A stretch of DNA of 64,000 bases. Source: Acidimicrobiales bacterium. GTDB lineage: Bacteria; Actinomycetota; Acidimicrobiia; Acidimicrobiales; UBA8592. This document shows positions 36,751 to 45,475 of the stretch, in pieces; positions within the stretch are counted from its first letter, which is position 1; every line of letters starts with the position of its first letter. The notes under the pieces were generated by a model. It did no database searches. It was not told the origin of the DNA and saw only the letters and a program-made list of their open reading frames with translations. The stretch lies in the NCBI GenBank assembly GCA_013912105.1, contig JACERY010000003.1, positions 1 to 64,000 on the forward strand, read 5' to 3'. A program made the position numbers and the translations under genes.

Positions 36751-37185
36751 TTAGATATCAGCACCACAGTTCGGACAGGCACCTTCAGCATCAATTGCCT
36801 TTTGGCTAACGAGCGTAAAACAACTTTTACAGAGAACTTCGTCGTCCTTCTTAGAAACTAGCTCCTCGGAATCTGCTTGTGTTGGCTTAGAATCAGATGT
36901 GTCATTCTCCTCGTCGTCATCAGATGAAATCCTTTCCTGAAGAATGGCACTCAAGTCTGCTTCTACTTCGTCAGAGTCCTCTTCTTCCTCTGATTCACCA
37001 ATTTTCTCGAGTGATGCCGGTTCTTCAAAATCATCATCACTCTCGTCATCATCAGCAAGTAAATCATCGTCTTCAAGCAAGTCGCCATCTTCGACTTCCT
37101 CGATAGTATCATCATCAGGTTCAGCTACTTCCAAGTCTTCTACTTCATCTAGTTCTTCCTCATCAGGGTTCTGATCGGTAGACAT
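36751..37185 (-). CDS. Acidic protein with C-terminal zinc ribbon (DUF4193-like)
   Basis: A 144-residue protein. The first ~110 residues are dominated by Asp, Glu and Ser and are probably disordered. The C-terminal 30 residues hold two CxxC pairs (LCKSCF and ACPNCG) that can bind one Zn2+. DUF4193 proteins of actinobacteria have the same acidic-then-ribbon layout but are shorter. GAGGA precedes the ATG. Possible roles include an RNA polymerase or nucleic-acid associated factor, without direct support. Confidence 0.7.
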   Translation of the reverse strand: MSTDQNPDEEELDEVEDLEVAEPDDDTIEEVEDGDLLEDDDLLADDDESDDDFEEPASLEKIGESEEEEDSDEVEADLSAILQERISSDDDEENDTSDSKPTQADSEELVSKKDDEVLCKSCFTLVSQKAIDAEGACPNCGADI

Positions 37186-37269
37186 TACTTCCTCACTATT
37201 TCGCTTATCAACGGGACTATAGAGGCTTATTTAGTCATATAGGTGTCAAACAGAAGTTTTTAAGAATTT

Positions 37270-38880
37270 TTAATTTGCTGATTGTCGCTTCTCAGCGGCA
37301 CGTCTTTCACTTTGTAATCGTTCAAGGTCAGTTTCATCAGTAAGATCAACGAATTTCATCATTTCAGCCACTGCGTGATGCCCCGCTTCTTCTGATATCA
37401 AACGATGCATTTCTTGACCGACTTCCCTGTATGAGGGATGCCCTTGTGGCGTGGTTCGCAGTTCAATCATGTGCATTGCAGAGCGAGCATTTATGTTCAT
37501 GTTGAATCTAATCTTGTAAGCCAAGCTGACTGCATACGATGCCTGATCTGGGAAATCGTCGATTAGAAGATCATATAAATCAGCTGATCTTTCCATGGCT
37601 TCTGCAAAGATTGGCCCCATTCCAGAAGCATCTACTAAAGGTGATCCTGTGTATCCGTGGTACGGGCTTAGCTTCTGCCAGTCCATGGTGAGCATTCTGT
37701 GGCGCTGAAGGTCGCGGAATGCTCCGTAGTCCACAAGAACATCAAATCGGTAAAAGGGTCGCTCAAGAGCTCGGCCCGGTTTATGGCGTCTATTGCTTCT
37801 ATCGCCAACGTATGCCCGAACAACTGCCATCCTGTCTTCGTGGCTCATTGCAGACACTCGCCTCTCTAGTTGCTCTTCAGGCATAGCGGTATGTGGATAC
37901 ATCATAGATGCTATCATTTTTGTTTCACCTTCAGGGTCAAAATCAACAAGGCGAACCAAAGGGGATGGATCAACTGTTGAACCATCTGGGAACAATGCTT
38001 CTACAACATGCGCAGTGTCTTCACGGGTTTCTTCAAGATACTGACTCCAAATCACTCCTCGATCTACACGATCCACTCTTTCAAGAAATGAGGGGATCAC
38101 CTTTCGAAGTTCTTTTAACATAAGGTCGGCATAATATCGTGCTTCAGGCAATGGGTGTGCTTTCATACGAAGAAGGAGAGCTTCGTACGCTTGCCCTGTT
38201 CCATATATTCCAACGTTTGATAAGGATGCAGCAGGAAGGAGGCCTCGCAGAGCGTCAAAGGCTTTTGCTCTTACCGCTTGGCGATAAACAAAGTCGCCAT
38301 CATCGGAATGTTTAGGAAACTGTGTTCTGACATATTCTTGCATCCTAGGGACAAGGTGAGCGTATGTATCAAATAGTCTGTCCATGTCTCCTATATATTT
38401 TGCCCCATAAGGGGAATCAAGAATTTCGGGATCTCTGTAGTACCTATAACGGCCACCGAATCGTGAATCGTACGATATGTACCTTGTTGACTGCTCAAGG
38501 TAACTCATTAAGCGTCCCCACTCTAAAACCTTAGTTAGAAGGTTAGACGCTTGTTCACATGCAAGATGAACACCGCCTAGTTGGGCAACAGAATCATCAC
38601 CGTATTCAAAGAAAATTCGATGGTAAAGCTTCTCTGCATGCTCCAAACCTATGGTCGCATCTATGCTGGCATCGCCAGCGATATCCAGATCTCCGAGGAA
38701 CTCATCTAGGAACAACCGACGTAGACTTTTTGGAGAGCGACTGTATCTGGCGAATAATGCTCCTTTAACAACTTCTGGAAGATTGACAAGAGCGAAAACA
38801 GGCTGATCTAAATTCGTAAAATATCGTCGTAAAACATCTGCTTCTTCTTCGGACCATTCTTCAGCTACATAAACACTCAC
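37270..38880 (-). CDS. Tandem ThyX-like protein (FAD-dependent thymidylate synthase family)
   Basis: A 536-residue protein made of two ThyX-like halves, about twice the usual 220-250 residues. ThyX uses FAD and methylene-THF to methylate dUMP and needs RHRx7S. In the first half the aligned segment is WGRLMSYLEQSTRY (121-134): R123, S126, S131 and R133 are kept but RH is lost. In the second half RHR is kept (393-395), but the two Ser and the Arg are replaced (RHRMLTMDWQKLS). NARSAMHMIELR in the second half is the usual ThyX element. Activity is uncertain; the two halves might form one composite site. GTG start. Confidence 0.8.
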   Translation of the reverse strand: MSVYVAEEWSEEEADVLRRYFTNLDQPVFALVNLPEVVKGALFARYSRSPKSLRRLFLDEFLGDLDIAGDASIDATIGLEHAEKLYHRIFFEYGDDSVAQLGGVHLACEQASNLLTKVLEWGRLMSYLEQSTRYISYDSRFGGRYRYYRDPEILDSPYGAKYIGDMDRLFDTYAHLVPRMQEYVRTQFPKHSDDGDFVYRQAVRAKAFDALRGLLPAASLSNVGIYGTGQAYEALLLRMKAHPLPEARYYADLMLKELRKVIPSFLERVDRVDRGVIWSQYLEETREDTAHVVEALFPDGSTVDPSPLVRLVDFDPEGETKMIASMMYPHTAMPEEQLERRVSAMSHEDRMAVVRAYVGDRSNRRHKPGRALERPFYRFDVLVDYGAFRDLQRHRMLTMDWQKLSPYHGYTGSPLVDASGMGPIFAEAMERSADLYDLLIDDFPDQASYAVSLAYKIRFNMNINARSAMHMIELRTTPQGHPSYREVGQEMHRLISEEAGHHAVAEMMKFVDLTDETDLERLQSERRAAEKRQSAN

Positions 38881-38931
38881 GACATCTGAGATTACGCTGC
38901 AAATTGGTCAAACGTGTGGAGGGTCATTGGA

Positions 38932-39549
38932 TTAATTTGAAAACCCTACAATTACTTGAATTGCATGAGGAAAAACTTCCACTGAGAATCCTTGATGGCG
39001 GCCTATGCTTTTGCTATCAAGAATGAGTCTCTTAGCTTTAAAAAAATCGTATGTGAATGTCCTGCCCTTTCTAACCCGTAGCTGCGGGTGCGGCAAATGG
39101 TCACCAGACACTATTTTTTTTCTAGCTATTAACGCTTGACGCATTATAAGTTTTGACTCGATCTCTTCCATAAACCCATCTCCTGGGTGAGCATTAGGAG
39201 CGTACCGATAGCCATTGACGATTTGAGTATTAGTTATCCCCGAACTTGCCCATGGTCTAAATAAATTAAGAATCAATAGAGAAGATGCGAAATAGAAGGA
39301 ACTGTCCCCCGCTGTCACGCAACCAATGTCAATACTGCATGAGGTTACAGTTGATGTAGCTGGATAGGACAACGTCGTATTCCCACCAAGTGAAGTGAAT
39401 ACGTTACCTCCAGTAATACCAATTACAGGTTCTCCTGCCTCATAGTATTCCGCTATTTGTTTATCTGAGTTAGCTATTTTAAGATCATGCGGTCGTGGAA
39501 TTGTCTTGGACCAAGTTTGAAGCAAGTGATTAGAAGTCGGCTTAGACAT
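38932..39549 (-). CDS. Truncated diacylglycerol kinase-like (YegS/DagK) protein
   Basis: A 205-residue protein resembling the C-terminal two thirds of lipid kinases of the YegS/DagK family. TGGNVFTSLGG stands where the family has GTGNDFARSLG; SIDIGCVTAGDSSFYFASSLL matches the iDlG..yFas strand; APNAHPGDGFMEEI matches the P.A..DDG.L segment; and the end FSVEVFPHAIQVIVG fits the final strands. The N-terminal NAD-kinase-like subdomain with GGDGT is missing. It may be inactive, a binding protein, or complemented by another chain. It follows tatC by 5 bp. Confidence 0.55.
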   Translation of the reverse strand: MSKPTSNHLLQTWSKTIPRPHDLKIANSDKQIAEYYEAGEPVIGITGGNVFTSLGGNTTLSYPATSTVTSCSIDIGCVTAGDSSFYFASSLLILNLFRPWASSGITNTQIVNGYRYAPNAHPGDGFMEEIESKLIMRQALIARKKIVSGDHLPHPQLRVRKGRTFTYDFFKAKRLILDSKSIGRHQGFSVEVFPHAIQVIVGFSN

Positions 39550-39554
39550 GTGTA

Positions 39555-40319
39555 CTAGATTCTTTTCAACCGACGGTTTCTAAACCATCCGTAGAAGATA
39601 GAGATTTCATAAAGTAGATACATCGGAACTGCTAGTGCTAGAAGAGAAATAGGGTCACCACTAGGGGTTAACACAGCGACAAGAACAACGATTATCACGA
39701 CAGCGTATCTCCATTGTTTTCTCAGAGTTAGATAGCTTAGAATTCCTAAACGTTGAAGAATTATTAGCACGACAGGTAATTGGAATCCAAGCCCAAATGC
39801 CATCATCATCTTGATGATAAAGCCTATGTATGCTTTAGCTCTAAATTCGGTAACAAGGTCAGTGCCTCCAACGGAGACAAGAAAATCGAGTGCTCTTGGA
39901 AGGGTGAGAAATGCCAAAGCGGTTCCTACCGCAAAAAGAACTACACCACTAAGTACTAGGATAAGCCCTTGACGGCGCTCCCCTTTGTGTAAACCCGGAC
40001 TAATAAATTTCCAAAATTGCCAAAGCCAAACAGGAATCGCCAAAGCAACACCAGTATAAATAGAAACCATAAAGCGAGTATTTAGGCCTTCAAGAGGTTC
40101 ATCTACTCGAAGTGTGCAATCTGTTCCTAACGTTTGACAATAAGGGTCCAAAATAAAACTAAGGATTTCTGGATAGAAAACCCAACCGATGATGGTACCG
40201 ATTGCTACTGCAAGGGAGCTCCGAATAATCCTAGATCGAAGTTCAGCTAAGTGCTGTAGAACCCCCATACGACCAGTTGGATTTAATTTATTCAGCTTCA
40301 TTGTTATCTTCGGTAGCAT
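39555..40319 (-). CDS. tatC: Twin-arginine translocase subunit TatC
   Basis: A 254-residue polytopic membrane protein with six hydrophobic helices and the conserved start LQHLAELRSRI, which forms part of the signal-peptide receptor; ALDFLVSVGGTDLVTEFRAKAYIGFI is also typical. It exports folded proteins together with TatA. The first ATG overlaps tatA by 32 bp; an in-frame ATG at 40301 or 40268 is equally possible since none has a clear ribosome site. Confidence 0.95.
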   Translation of the reverse strand: MLPKITMKLNKLNPTGRMGVLQHLAELRSRIIRSSLAVAIGTIIGWVFYPEILSFILDPYCQTLGTDCTLRVDEPLEGLNTRFMVSIYTGVALAIPVWLWQFWKFISPGLHKGERRQGLILVLSGVVLFAVGTALAFLTLPRALDFLVSVGGTDLVTEFRAKAYIGFIIKMMMAFGLGFQLPVVLIILQRLGILSYLTLRKQWRYAVVIIVVLVAVLTPSGDPISLLALAVPMYLLYEISIFYGWFRNRRLKRI

Positions 40320-40566
40320 TTAAGTTTTGGTCAAGTGATTGATCGTTTTCATTATCCAGCAGAGCGTGACCTCGCTCTCTAGCAATCGTTTCAATAGGCT
40401 CATCGAATGATCTTTTCATCTCATCTTGAAAGTTGGTATTCATTTTTTTGATTGATGATGCTATTTTGCCCAACGTTCGTGCAACTTCCGGAAGTTTAGT
40501 AGGACCAATAAATATTAAGACGACTAAAAAAATAACTAATAGCTCGCCTCCACCAATGTTGAACAC
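40288..40566 (-). CDS. tatA: Sec-independent translocase TatA/TatB
   Basis: A 92-residue protein with one N-terminal membrane helix (ELLVIFLVVLIFIGP), the hinge TKLPEVARTLGK, an amphipathic helix and an acidic tail. The opening FNIGGGELL and GPTKLP lean toward the TatB form, but position before tatC in actinobacteria is usually TatA. The start is GTG with TACTCT 6 nt upstream, indicating a leaderless transcript that serves tatA and tatC. Confidence 0.9.
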   Translation of the reverse strand: MFNIGGGELLVIFLVVLIFIGPTKLPEVARTLGKIASSIKKMNTNFQDEMKRSFDEPIETIARERGHALLDNENDQSLDQNLNATEDNNEAE

Positions 40567-40572
40567 AAGTAA

Positions 40573-40578
40573 AGAGTA
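40573..40578 (-). promoter_or_regulatory. -10 element, leaderless tatA
   Basis: TACTCT on the minus strand lies exactly 6 nt before the GTG of tatA. No ribosome binding site. Confidence 0.55.
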
Positions 40579-40610
40579 CCTAGAACTCTAGCGTTAGACA
40601 CCTGATATTC

Positions 40611-41432
40611 TTAGAGAAGTTTTAAACTCCCTAATGGCCAAAGACGAATGAATGCTCGGCCAACTACGTCTGATTCGCTAATTGGACCAAAATATCTTGA
40701 ATCCCTTGAACCTGCACGATTATCACCCATCACGAAAAGATGACCTTCAGGAACCAAACAACTATTTTCGGTAGCTTCTAAGCACCATTCTGTGCTCACT
40801 AAACTGTTCGTTAGCACACCTTGTGACAGATAAGGCTCCTCAAGTAATTTCCGGGTAGAGCTACCTTTCTCGATGATATAAACTCTTCCTTCAGTAATTT
40901 CAATCAACTCACCCTCTAAAGCTATTACTCGTTTGATTAAGTCGGCTTTGGCAACTGTATTCTCTCCAGATTTTTGAAATACTATTAAATCTCCGCGACT
41001 AATCTCGCTGAATTCATAACTAAGTTTGTTGACTAATACACGGTCTCCTACTTGCAATGTAGGCGTCATCGATGATGACGGAATGTAATATGCTTGCATT
41101 AGAAAGGTCTTAATCAGTAAGGCGACTAACAAAGCTCCAACAACTACGGCAAGCCATTCTAAAGCTCGCCGACCGCTCTTTCTTGCAGGTTCTTCCAGTT
41201 CTTGAGGATGCTTAAGAATAGCTTCAGGAGATTCATCAGGATATGGAGAAACAGAGGTTACCGAAGGGCTTTTTCCTTCAGCGTCCTCTAGCAAGATTTT
41301 GTCTGAGGGTAGGTTTTCTTCCGGCGGTTGAAATTTCGGGGATTCGCTATAGGACTTAGCAATTGCGCGAGAAACAACGTCATCTACCCAGCTATCATCC
41401 TCGCTCTTCTCACTGCTACTATCCGGATCCAT
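40611..41432 (-). CDS. lepB: Signal peptidase I
   Basis: A 273-residue membrane serine protease that cleaves Sec and Tat signal peptides. A hydrophilic, acidic N-terminal extension of about 85 residues precedes one membrane helix (LEWLAVVVGALLVALLIKTF). The catalytic Ser is in YIPSSSMTPTL, the Lys in LIKRVIALEGE, and GDNRAGSRDSRYFGPI is box E. It overlaps pafC by 14 bp and sits between pafC and tatA, whereas in mycobacteria tatA follows pafC directly. The place suggests coordination of export with the proteasome locus, or simply a convenient insertion. Confidence 0.95.
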   Translation of the reverse strand: MDPDSSSEKSEDDSWVDDVVSRAIAKSYSESPKFQPPEENLPSDKILLEDAEGKSPSVTSVSPYPDESPEAILKHPQELEEPARKSGRRALEWLAVVVGALLVALLIKTFLMQAYYIPSSSMTPTLQVGDRVLVNKLSYEFSEISRGDLIVFQKSGENTVAKADLIKRVIALEGELIEITEGRVYIIEKGSSTRKLLEEPYLSQGVLTNSLVSTEWCLEATENSCLVPEGHLFVMGDNRAGSRDSRYFGPISESDVVGRAFIRLWPLGSLKLL

Positions 41433-42414
41433 TATCTGACTCTCCGTAGCGTATCAAAATTTTTTGCGCAAGATCACAAGCTATCGTTTTGGAAATCCCA
41501 CTGGAAGCTTCAACGACCTCAGTCTCTGGACTTATTCGTAGAAGTAATCGGCCTAGCCATTTTTCAGTTGATACTGGAAGGGTAACAATCAGGTATTGTT
41601 CATTTACTACATCAACATTTGTTGTTGGATATTTCGAAATAATCCAGTCATCTTGCCTATTTATTTTAAGTGCAACTTGTTCTTTGCCTGTGAAGGAAAA
41701 GTCTAAATCAATTGACTCCGCCTCTTCTAATTCGGCTCTTCGTTGATGGTGATCTACATCTACTACTTCTTCCAAAAGTTCAATTTCTACTATTCTATCG
41801 ACTCTAAAGATACGGTAATCAGTAGCTGTCTGACAGAATGCATCTAGATAGATATATCTGTCCTTGCCACTAATTGCTACCGGATGAATTACTCTTTCAC
41901 TATTGCGGTCTGAATTAAATGAATAATAGCTTATTTTCATTTTTTTCTTGGAATGAATACCCTCTTGAATCACTTTGAAGGTATTGCTATCTCTTACACT
42001 CTTTTCAAGAACAATATCTGACGGGTCAATATTGACAGCTGCCGATAATTTTTCTAGCGCTGAAGCTAAGGCTTCATTATCTGCTTGAGACCCAAGTATA
42101 TTTTGCAACATTTTTCCCTTTACGAGTAAAGAAAAGGCCTCTCCTGCGGTAAGTCGAAGAGGTTTTGATAGAAATTGTGCTTGGCTTATCCAAACCTCTC
42201 CTTCGTAAAGATTGATTTCAATCAAATCACCGGGTGAATGTGGGTGAGGGCCAACAAAAAAAAGAACTTTAGTTAAGTCCTCGATAAGCGTATTCTCGGG
42301 GTACTGGAAACGTTTAGCTAGTTCTTTGATAGAAGTTCCGTTGTTCTCAATTAACCACGGAACCATAGCTACAAGTCGTTCTAGTCGTTCAGTGGATTTA
42401 AGCATCGTTATCAC
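41419..42414 (-). CDS. pafC: WYL-domain transcriptional regulator PafC
   Basis: A 331-residue regulator with an N-terminal winged HTH (VPWLIENNGTSIKELAKRF) and a WYL domain in the middle (KMKISYYSFNSDRNSERVIHPVAI, DAFCQTATDYRIFRVDRI), then a C-terminal extension. With PafB it forms the heterodimeric DNA-damage activator known from mycobacteria. It overlaps pafB by 17 bp, so the two are translated together. Confidence 0.9.
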   Translation of the reverse strand: MITMLKSTERLERLVAMVPWLIENNGTSIKELAKRFQYPENTLIEDLTKVLFFVGPHPHSPGDLIEINLYEGEVWISQAQFLSKPLRLTAGEAFSLLVKGKMLQNILGSQADNEALASALEKLSAAVNIDPSDIVLEKSVRDSNTFKVIQEGIHSKKKMKISYYSFNSDRNSERVIHPVAISGKDRYIYLDAFCQTATDYRIFRVDRIVEIELLEEVVDVDHHQRRAELEEAESIDLDFSFTGKEQVALKINRQDDWIISKYPTTNVDVVNEQYLIVTLPVSTEKWLGRLLLRISPETEVVEASSGISKTIACDLAQKILIRYGESDNGSG

Positions 42415-43336
42415 CCGATTCGCATTGCATGGCTTTTAAGCGCTTAACCATCTGAGCTCGCAGAGATTCTGGCTGAACTATTTCTGCATGATCAAGAAGC
42501 AACAGAACACGATCAATGAATAAATCGTAATTAGATACCGAAAACTCTGCTATTCCACTTCCATCCTCATTAATACCAACTTCTACGTTCAAGTTCTGCT
42601 CTACCCACCGAACGTGAGAGGGATCAATTTTTACAACCGCGTTTATCTCTGGGTCGTCTCCATACGTATACGAAATTAAATTTGCTCCTTTCACATTCTT
42701 AGGAATTGAATATTCACCGCTTTTATTGTTGATTACCAAGTCCGCAATCCGGTCAGTTCGAAAAGATTTCGTAATTCCTTCATCAACAACATTTCCAGTA
42801 AGATACCATTTTTCTCCGGCGAATTGAAGCAGATACGGCTCTACTTCACGTGCTGCCTCTCTGTAAATAAACGTTACGCGACTCTTACGCGTTAACGCTT
42901 CAAAAAGTATTGTTAGGTGCGCATCAGCATCTATAGCAACTTCAGGAAGCTTTGACTTAGCTTCTGCCCAATAGCCACCTAATTTCCTCAACGCCTCCTC
43001 TTCAGTAAGTTTCCCGAGAAGGTGAACGCTATTAGCTGCATAATTGAGTTCTGCTAACTCATTCTCAGTTAGATTTAAGTCAGGGAGGTAATAGTCTTGG
43101 TTGTCGACAAAATAGGCTTCAACATTTTTGTGTGATTCCCCGACGCTGATCATTTGCAAGGGCACTCCCATATCTTTGAGCGCCGATTTGTCCCTATTGA
43201 ATGCTCGCCGAAATGCAACTATATCGTCCGGATACATTTTAATTTTACTACGTAATTCTTCTGCTGTCCTGGGAGACTCAGCGTTTAACAGTTCGGCTAA
43301 AAGTTTAAGGACTCTTTCCAACTTTTTAGTTCCCAT
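42398..43336 (-). CDS. pafB: WYL-domain transcriptional regulator PafB
   Basis: A 312-residue regulator with the N-terminal HTH (KLERVLKLLAELLNAESPRTAEELRSKI) and a central WYL domain (TRKSRVTFIYREAAREVEPYLLQFAGEKWYLTGN, SFRTDRIADL), plus the C-terminal WCX-like region. In mycobacteria PafBC responds to DNA damage independently of LexA, using single-stranded DNA. TATGGT lies 6 nt before the ATG, so pafBC can be expressed apart from pafA. Confidence 0.9.
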   Translation of the reverse strand: MGTKKLERVLKLLAELLNAESPRTAEELRSKIKMYPDDIVAFRRAFNRDKSALKDMGVPLQMISVGESHKNVEAYFVDNQDYYLPDLNLTENELAELNYAANSVHLLGKLTEEEALRKLGGYWAEAKSKLPEVAIDADAHLTILFEALTRKSRVTFIYREAAREVEPYLLQFAGEKWYLTGNVVDEGITKSFRTDRIADLVINNKSGEYSIPKNVKGANLISYTYGDDPEINAVVKIDPSHVRWVEQNLNVEVGINEDGSGIAEFSVSNYDLFIDRVLLLLDHAEIVQPESLRAQMVKRLKAMQCESGDNDA

Positions 43337-43342
43337 GATCTA

Positions 43343-43348
43343 ACCATA
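43343..43348 (-). promoter_or_regulatory. -10 element, leaderless pafB
   Basis: TATGGT on the minus strand lies 6 nt before the pafB ATG within the 34-bp gap after pafA. Confidence 0.55.
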
Positions 43349-43370
43349 CACTTCTTCGGCAAATACCAAG

Positions 43371-44732
43371 TTAGAGACTTTCAATCAATTTTTTGACACG
43401 TTCGTCGACAGAGGAAAATGGATCTTTACAAAGGACTGTTCGTTGAGCTTGGTCATTTAATTTTAAATGAACCCAATCAACTGTATAGTCACGATTTTTT
43501 TCTTTTGCTTTTCGAATGAAGTCACCCCTTAATTTAGCTCGGGTTGTTTGCGGGGCGTGCTCAACTGCATACCGAATATCTTCATCTGTGCATATCCGCT
43601 CCACCATGCCATTTTTTTGCAACATGTAGAAAAGCCCCCGGTCGCGATTTACATCGTGAAATTGCAAGTCTATTAACGCAACCTTCGGGTCTGATAAATC
43701 CAGTTTATTTTTTGACCGGTATCTATCTATTAAATGGAATTTAGACACCCAGTCGCATTCTCGGTGAAGAGACAACGGGTCATTCGCTAGTCCCACAACG
43801 CAGTGCTCCCACATTCTCAATGCTTGCTTTTCCTCTGCAGATAATTCGCGCCTTTCAGAGAATTTCAATGCCTTCTCAAGAAACTCCGACTGAATATCTA
43901 AGGCGCTAAGTTCCCGCCCATTTGCTAAGCGAACTTTTCGTTTACAAGTGAAATCATGACTGATCTCTCTTATCGCTCTAATAGGGTTCTCGAGCGTAAG
44001 ATCACCAAGTACAACAGTTCTTTCCTCAAGCATTCGTAAAACCAATGAAGCTGCGCCAACCTTTAGAAATGAAGCGTACTCGTTCATGTTTGAGTCTCCG
44101 ACAATGACATGCAAACGCCGGTATCTTTCCGCATCTGCGTGTGGTTCATCGCGAGTATTGATAATCGGTCTGCTTCGGGTTGTGGCACTAGAAATTCCCT
44201 CCCAAATATGCTCTGCACGCTGACTTATGCAAAATGTTGCGCCTCTAGCTGTTTGAAGAACTTTCCCGGCTCCAGAATAAATCTGACGACTAACAAAAAA
44301 TGGGATTAATACTTCGTCATAGCTAGAGATATCTTCTTTGCGTGTAGTGCAATAATTCTCATGCGAACCGTAGGAATTTCCTGCCGAGTCAGTATTGTTT
44401 TTGAACAAAAATAAAGTCCCGTTAATTCCTTCTTCCCTTAAACGCTCCTCTGCGTTGCTTAATAGTTGTTCAAGTATTCTTTCTCCTGCCTTATCATGAG
44501 CGACTACGTCATATATTGAGTCACATTCAGGAGTTGCGTATTCAGGATGCGAGCCTACATCTAGGTATAGTCGTGAACCATTTTCTAGGAAAACGTTACT
44601 ACTTCTCCCCCACGCTACTACTCGGCGAAACATATAACGGGCTACCTCATCGGGGCTTAAGCGTCGTTGCCCAGTATCTGACACGCAGGTAACTCCATAT
44701 TCACTTTCAATACCAAAGATTCGTCTATCCAT
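43371..44732 (-). CDS. pafA: Pup-protein ligase PafA
   Basis: A 453-residue carboxylate-amine ligase that joins the C-terminal Glu side chain of Pup to lysines of target proteins with ATP. The start [13 protein letters not shown] carries the catalytic metal-binding Glu; [32 protein letters not shown] and [30 protein letters not shown] are family segments. The same motifs occur in Dop at 46.5-48.1 kb, its paralogue. AGGA precedes the ATG by 6 nt. Confidence 0.97.
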   Translation of the reverse strand: MDRRIFGIESEYGVTCVSDTGQRRLSPDEVARYMFRRVVAWGRSSNVFLENGSRLYLDVGSHPEYATPECDSIYDVVAHDKAGERILEQLLSNAEERLREEGINGTLFLFKNNTDSAGNSYGSHENYCTTRKEDISSYDEVLIPFFVSRQIYSGAGKVLQTARGATFCISQRAEHIWEGISSATTRSRPIINTRDEPHADAERYRRLHVIVGDSNMNEYASFLKVGAASLVLRMLEERTVVLGDLTLENPIRAIREISHDFTCKRKVRLANGRELSALDIQSEFLEKALKFSERRELSAEEKQALRMWEHCVVGLANDPLSLHRECDWVSKFHLIDRYRSKNKLDLSDPKVALIDLQFHDVNRDRGLFYMLQKNGMVERICTDEDIRYAVEHAPQTTRAKLRGDFIRKAKEKNRDYTVDWVHLKLNDQAQRTVLCKDPFSSVDERVKKLIESL

Positions 44733-44791
44733 ATGTTTTCCTAGAATGTAAGCTAGTCAAAAAAAGACTTTAAAAGCGAAATTTAAAAACT

Positions 44792-45475
44792 TTATGAAAG
44801 CAGTTTATCCAACTCATCGCCTGCAATTCTTCGAAATGCTCGACGTCCGTTCCTAACTGATAATTCTGCTACTTCCAGATCATCTGGAAGTAGTTCCCGA
44901 TCTTCACCTGCTAGAGAATTAACAGCAAGAGCGAGTGCCTTGGTTAAAGTGAGATTTTTTTTATAGTTTGGCGCAAATCTATCTGTAATCGTTTCTGTCT
45001 CGCCTCCTAGAACTACATAGTCCGTTTCATCTTTGACTGTCCCATCGTAAAAGATATGAAACATTTGAGGCTGAATATCGTCACTTTCATGAGATATTTC
45101 AGCAACCAGAATTTCTACTTCCATTGGTTTCATTTCATGCGTGAATATTTGACCTAACATCTGCGCATACTCATTGGCTAAGTTTCTTGCTCCAACATCT
45201 TCTCGGCTAAAGGAGTAACCTTTTAGGTCTGCATGTCGAACTCCAGCAATTCGTAATTGATCAAATTCGTTATATTTTCCAACCCCAGCAAATGCAATTC
45301 GGTCATAAATTTCACTTACCTTGTGCAAGGTGTTTGATGGGTTCTCAGCAACAATTAGTATTCCTTGTTTGAAGCTCAAAGCGATAAGTGCTTTACCTCG
45401 GGCAATACCTTTCCGGGCATAATCTGCCCGATCCTCCATCATTTGTTCGGGTGATACGTAGAAAGGCATACTCAT
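44792..45475 (-). CDS. prcA: Proteasome alpha subunit
   Basis: A 227-residue 20S core alpha subunit. The N-terminal helix region MPFYVSPEQMMEDRADYARKGIARGKALIAL is typical and forms the gate ring. It lacks a catalytic Thr, as expected. Slightly shorter than the mycobacterial form, with a shorter C-terminal tail. The start lies 1 bp from the prcB stop, with GGAGG upstream, so the two subunits are made together. Confidence 0.97.
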   Translation of the reverse strand: MSMPFYVSPEQMMEDRADYARKGIARGKALIALSFKQGILIVAENPSNTLHKVSEIYDRIAFAGVGKYNEFDQLRIAGVRHADLKGYSFSREDVGARNLANEYAQMLGQIFTHEMKPMEVEILVAEISHESDDIQPQMFHIFYDGTVKDETDYVVLGGETETITDRFAPNYKKNLTLTKALALAVNSLAGEDRELLPDDLEVAELSVRNGRRAFRRIAGDELDKLLS

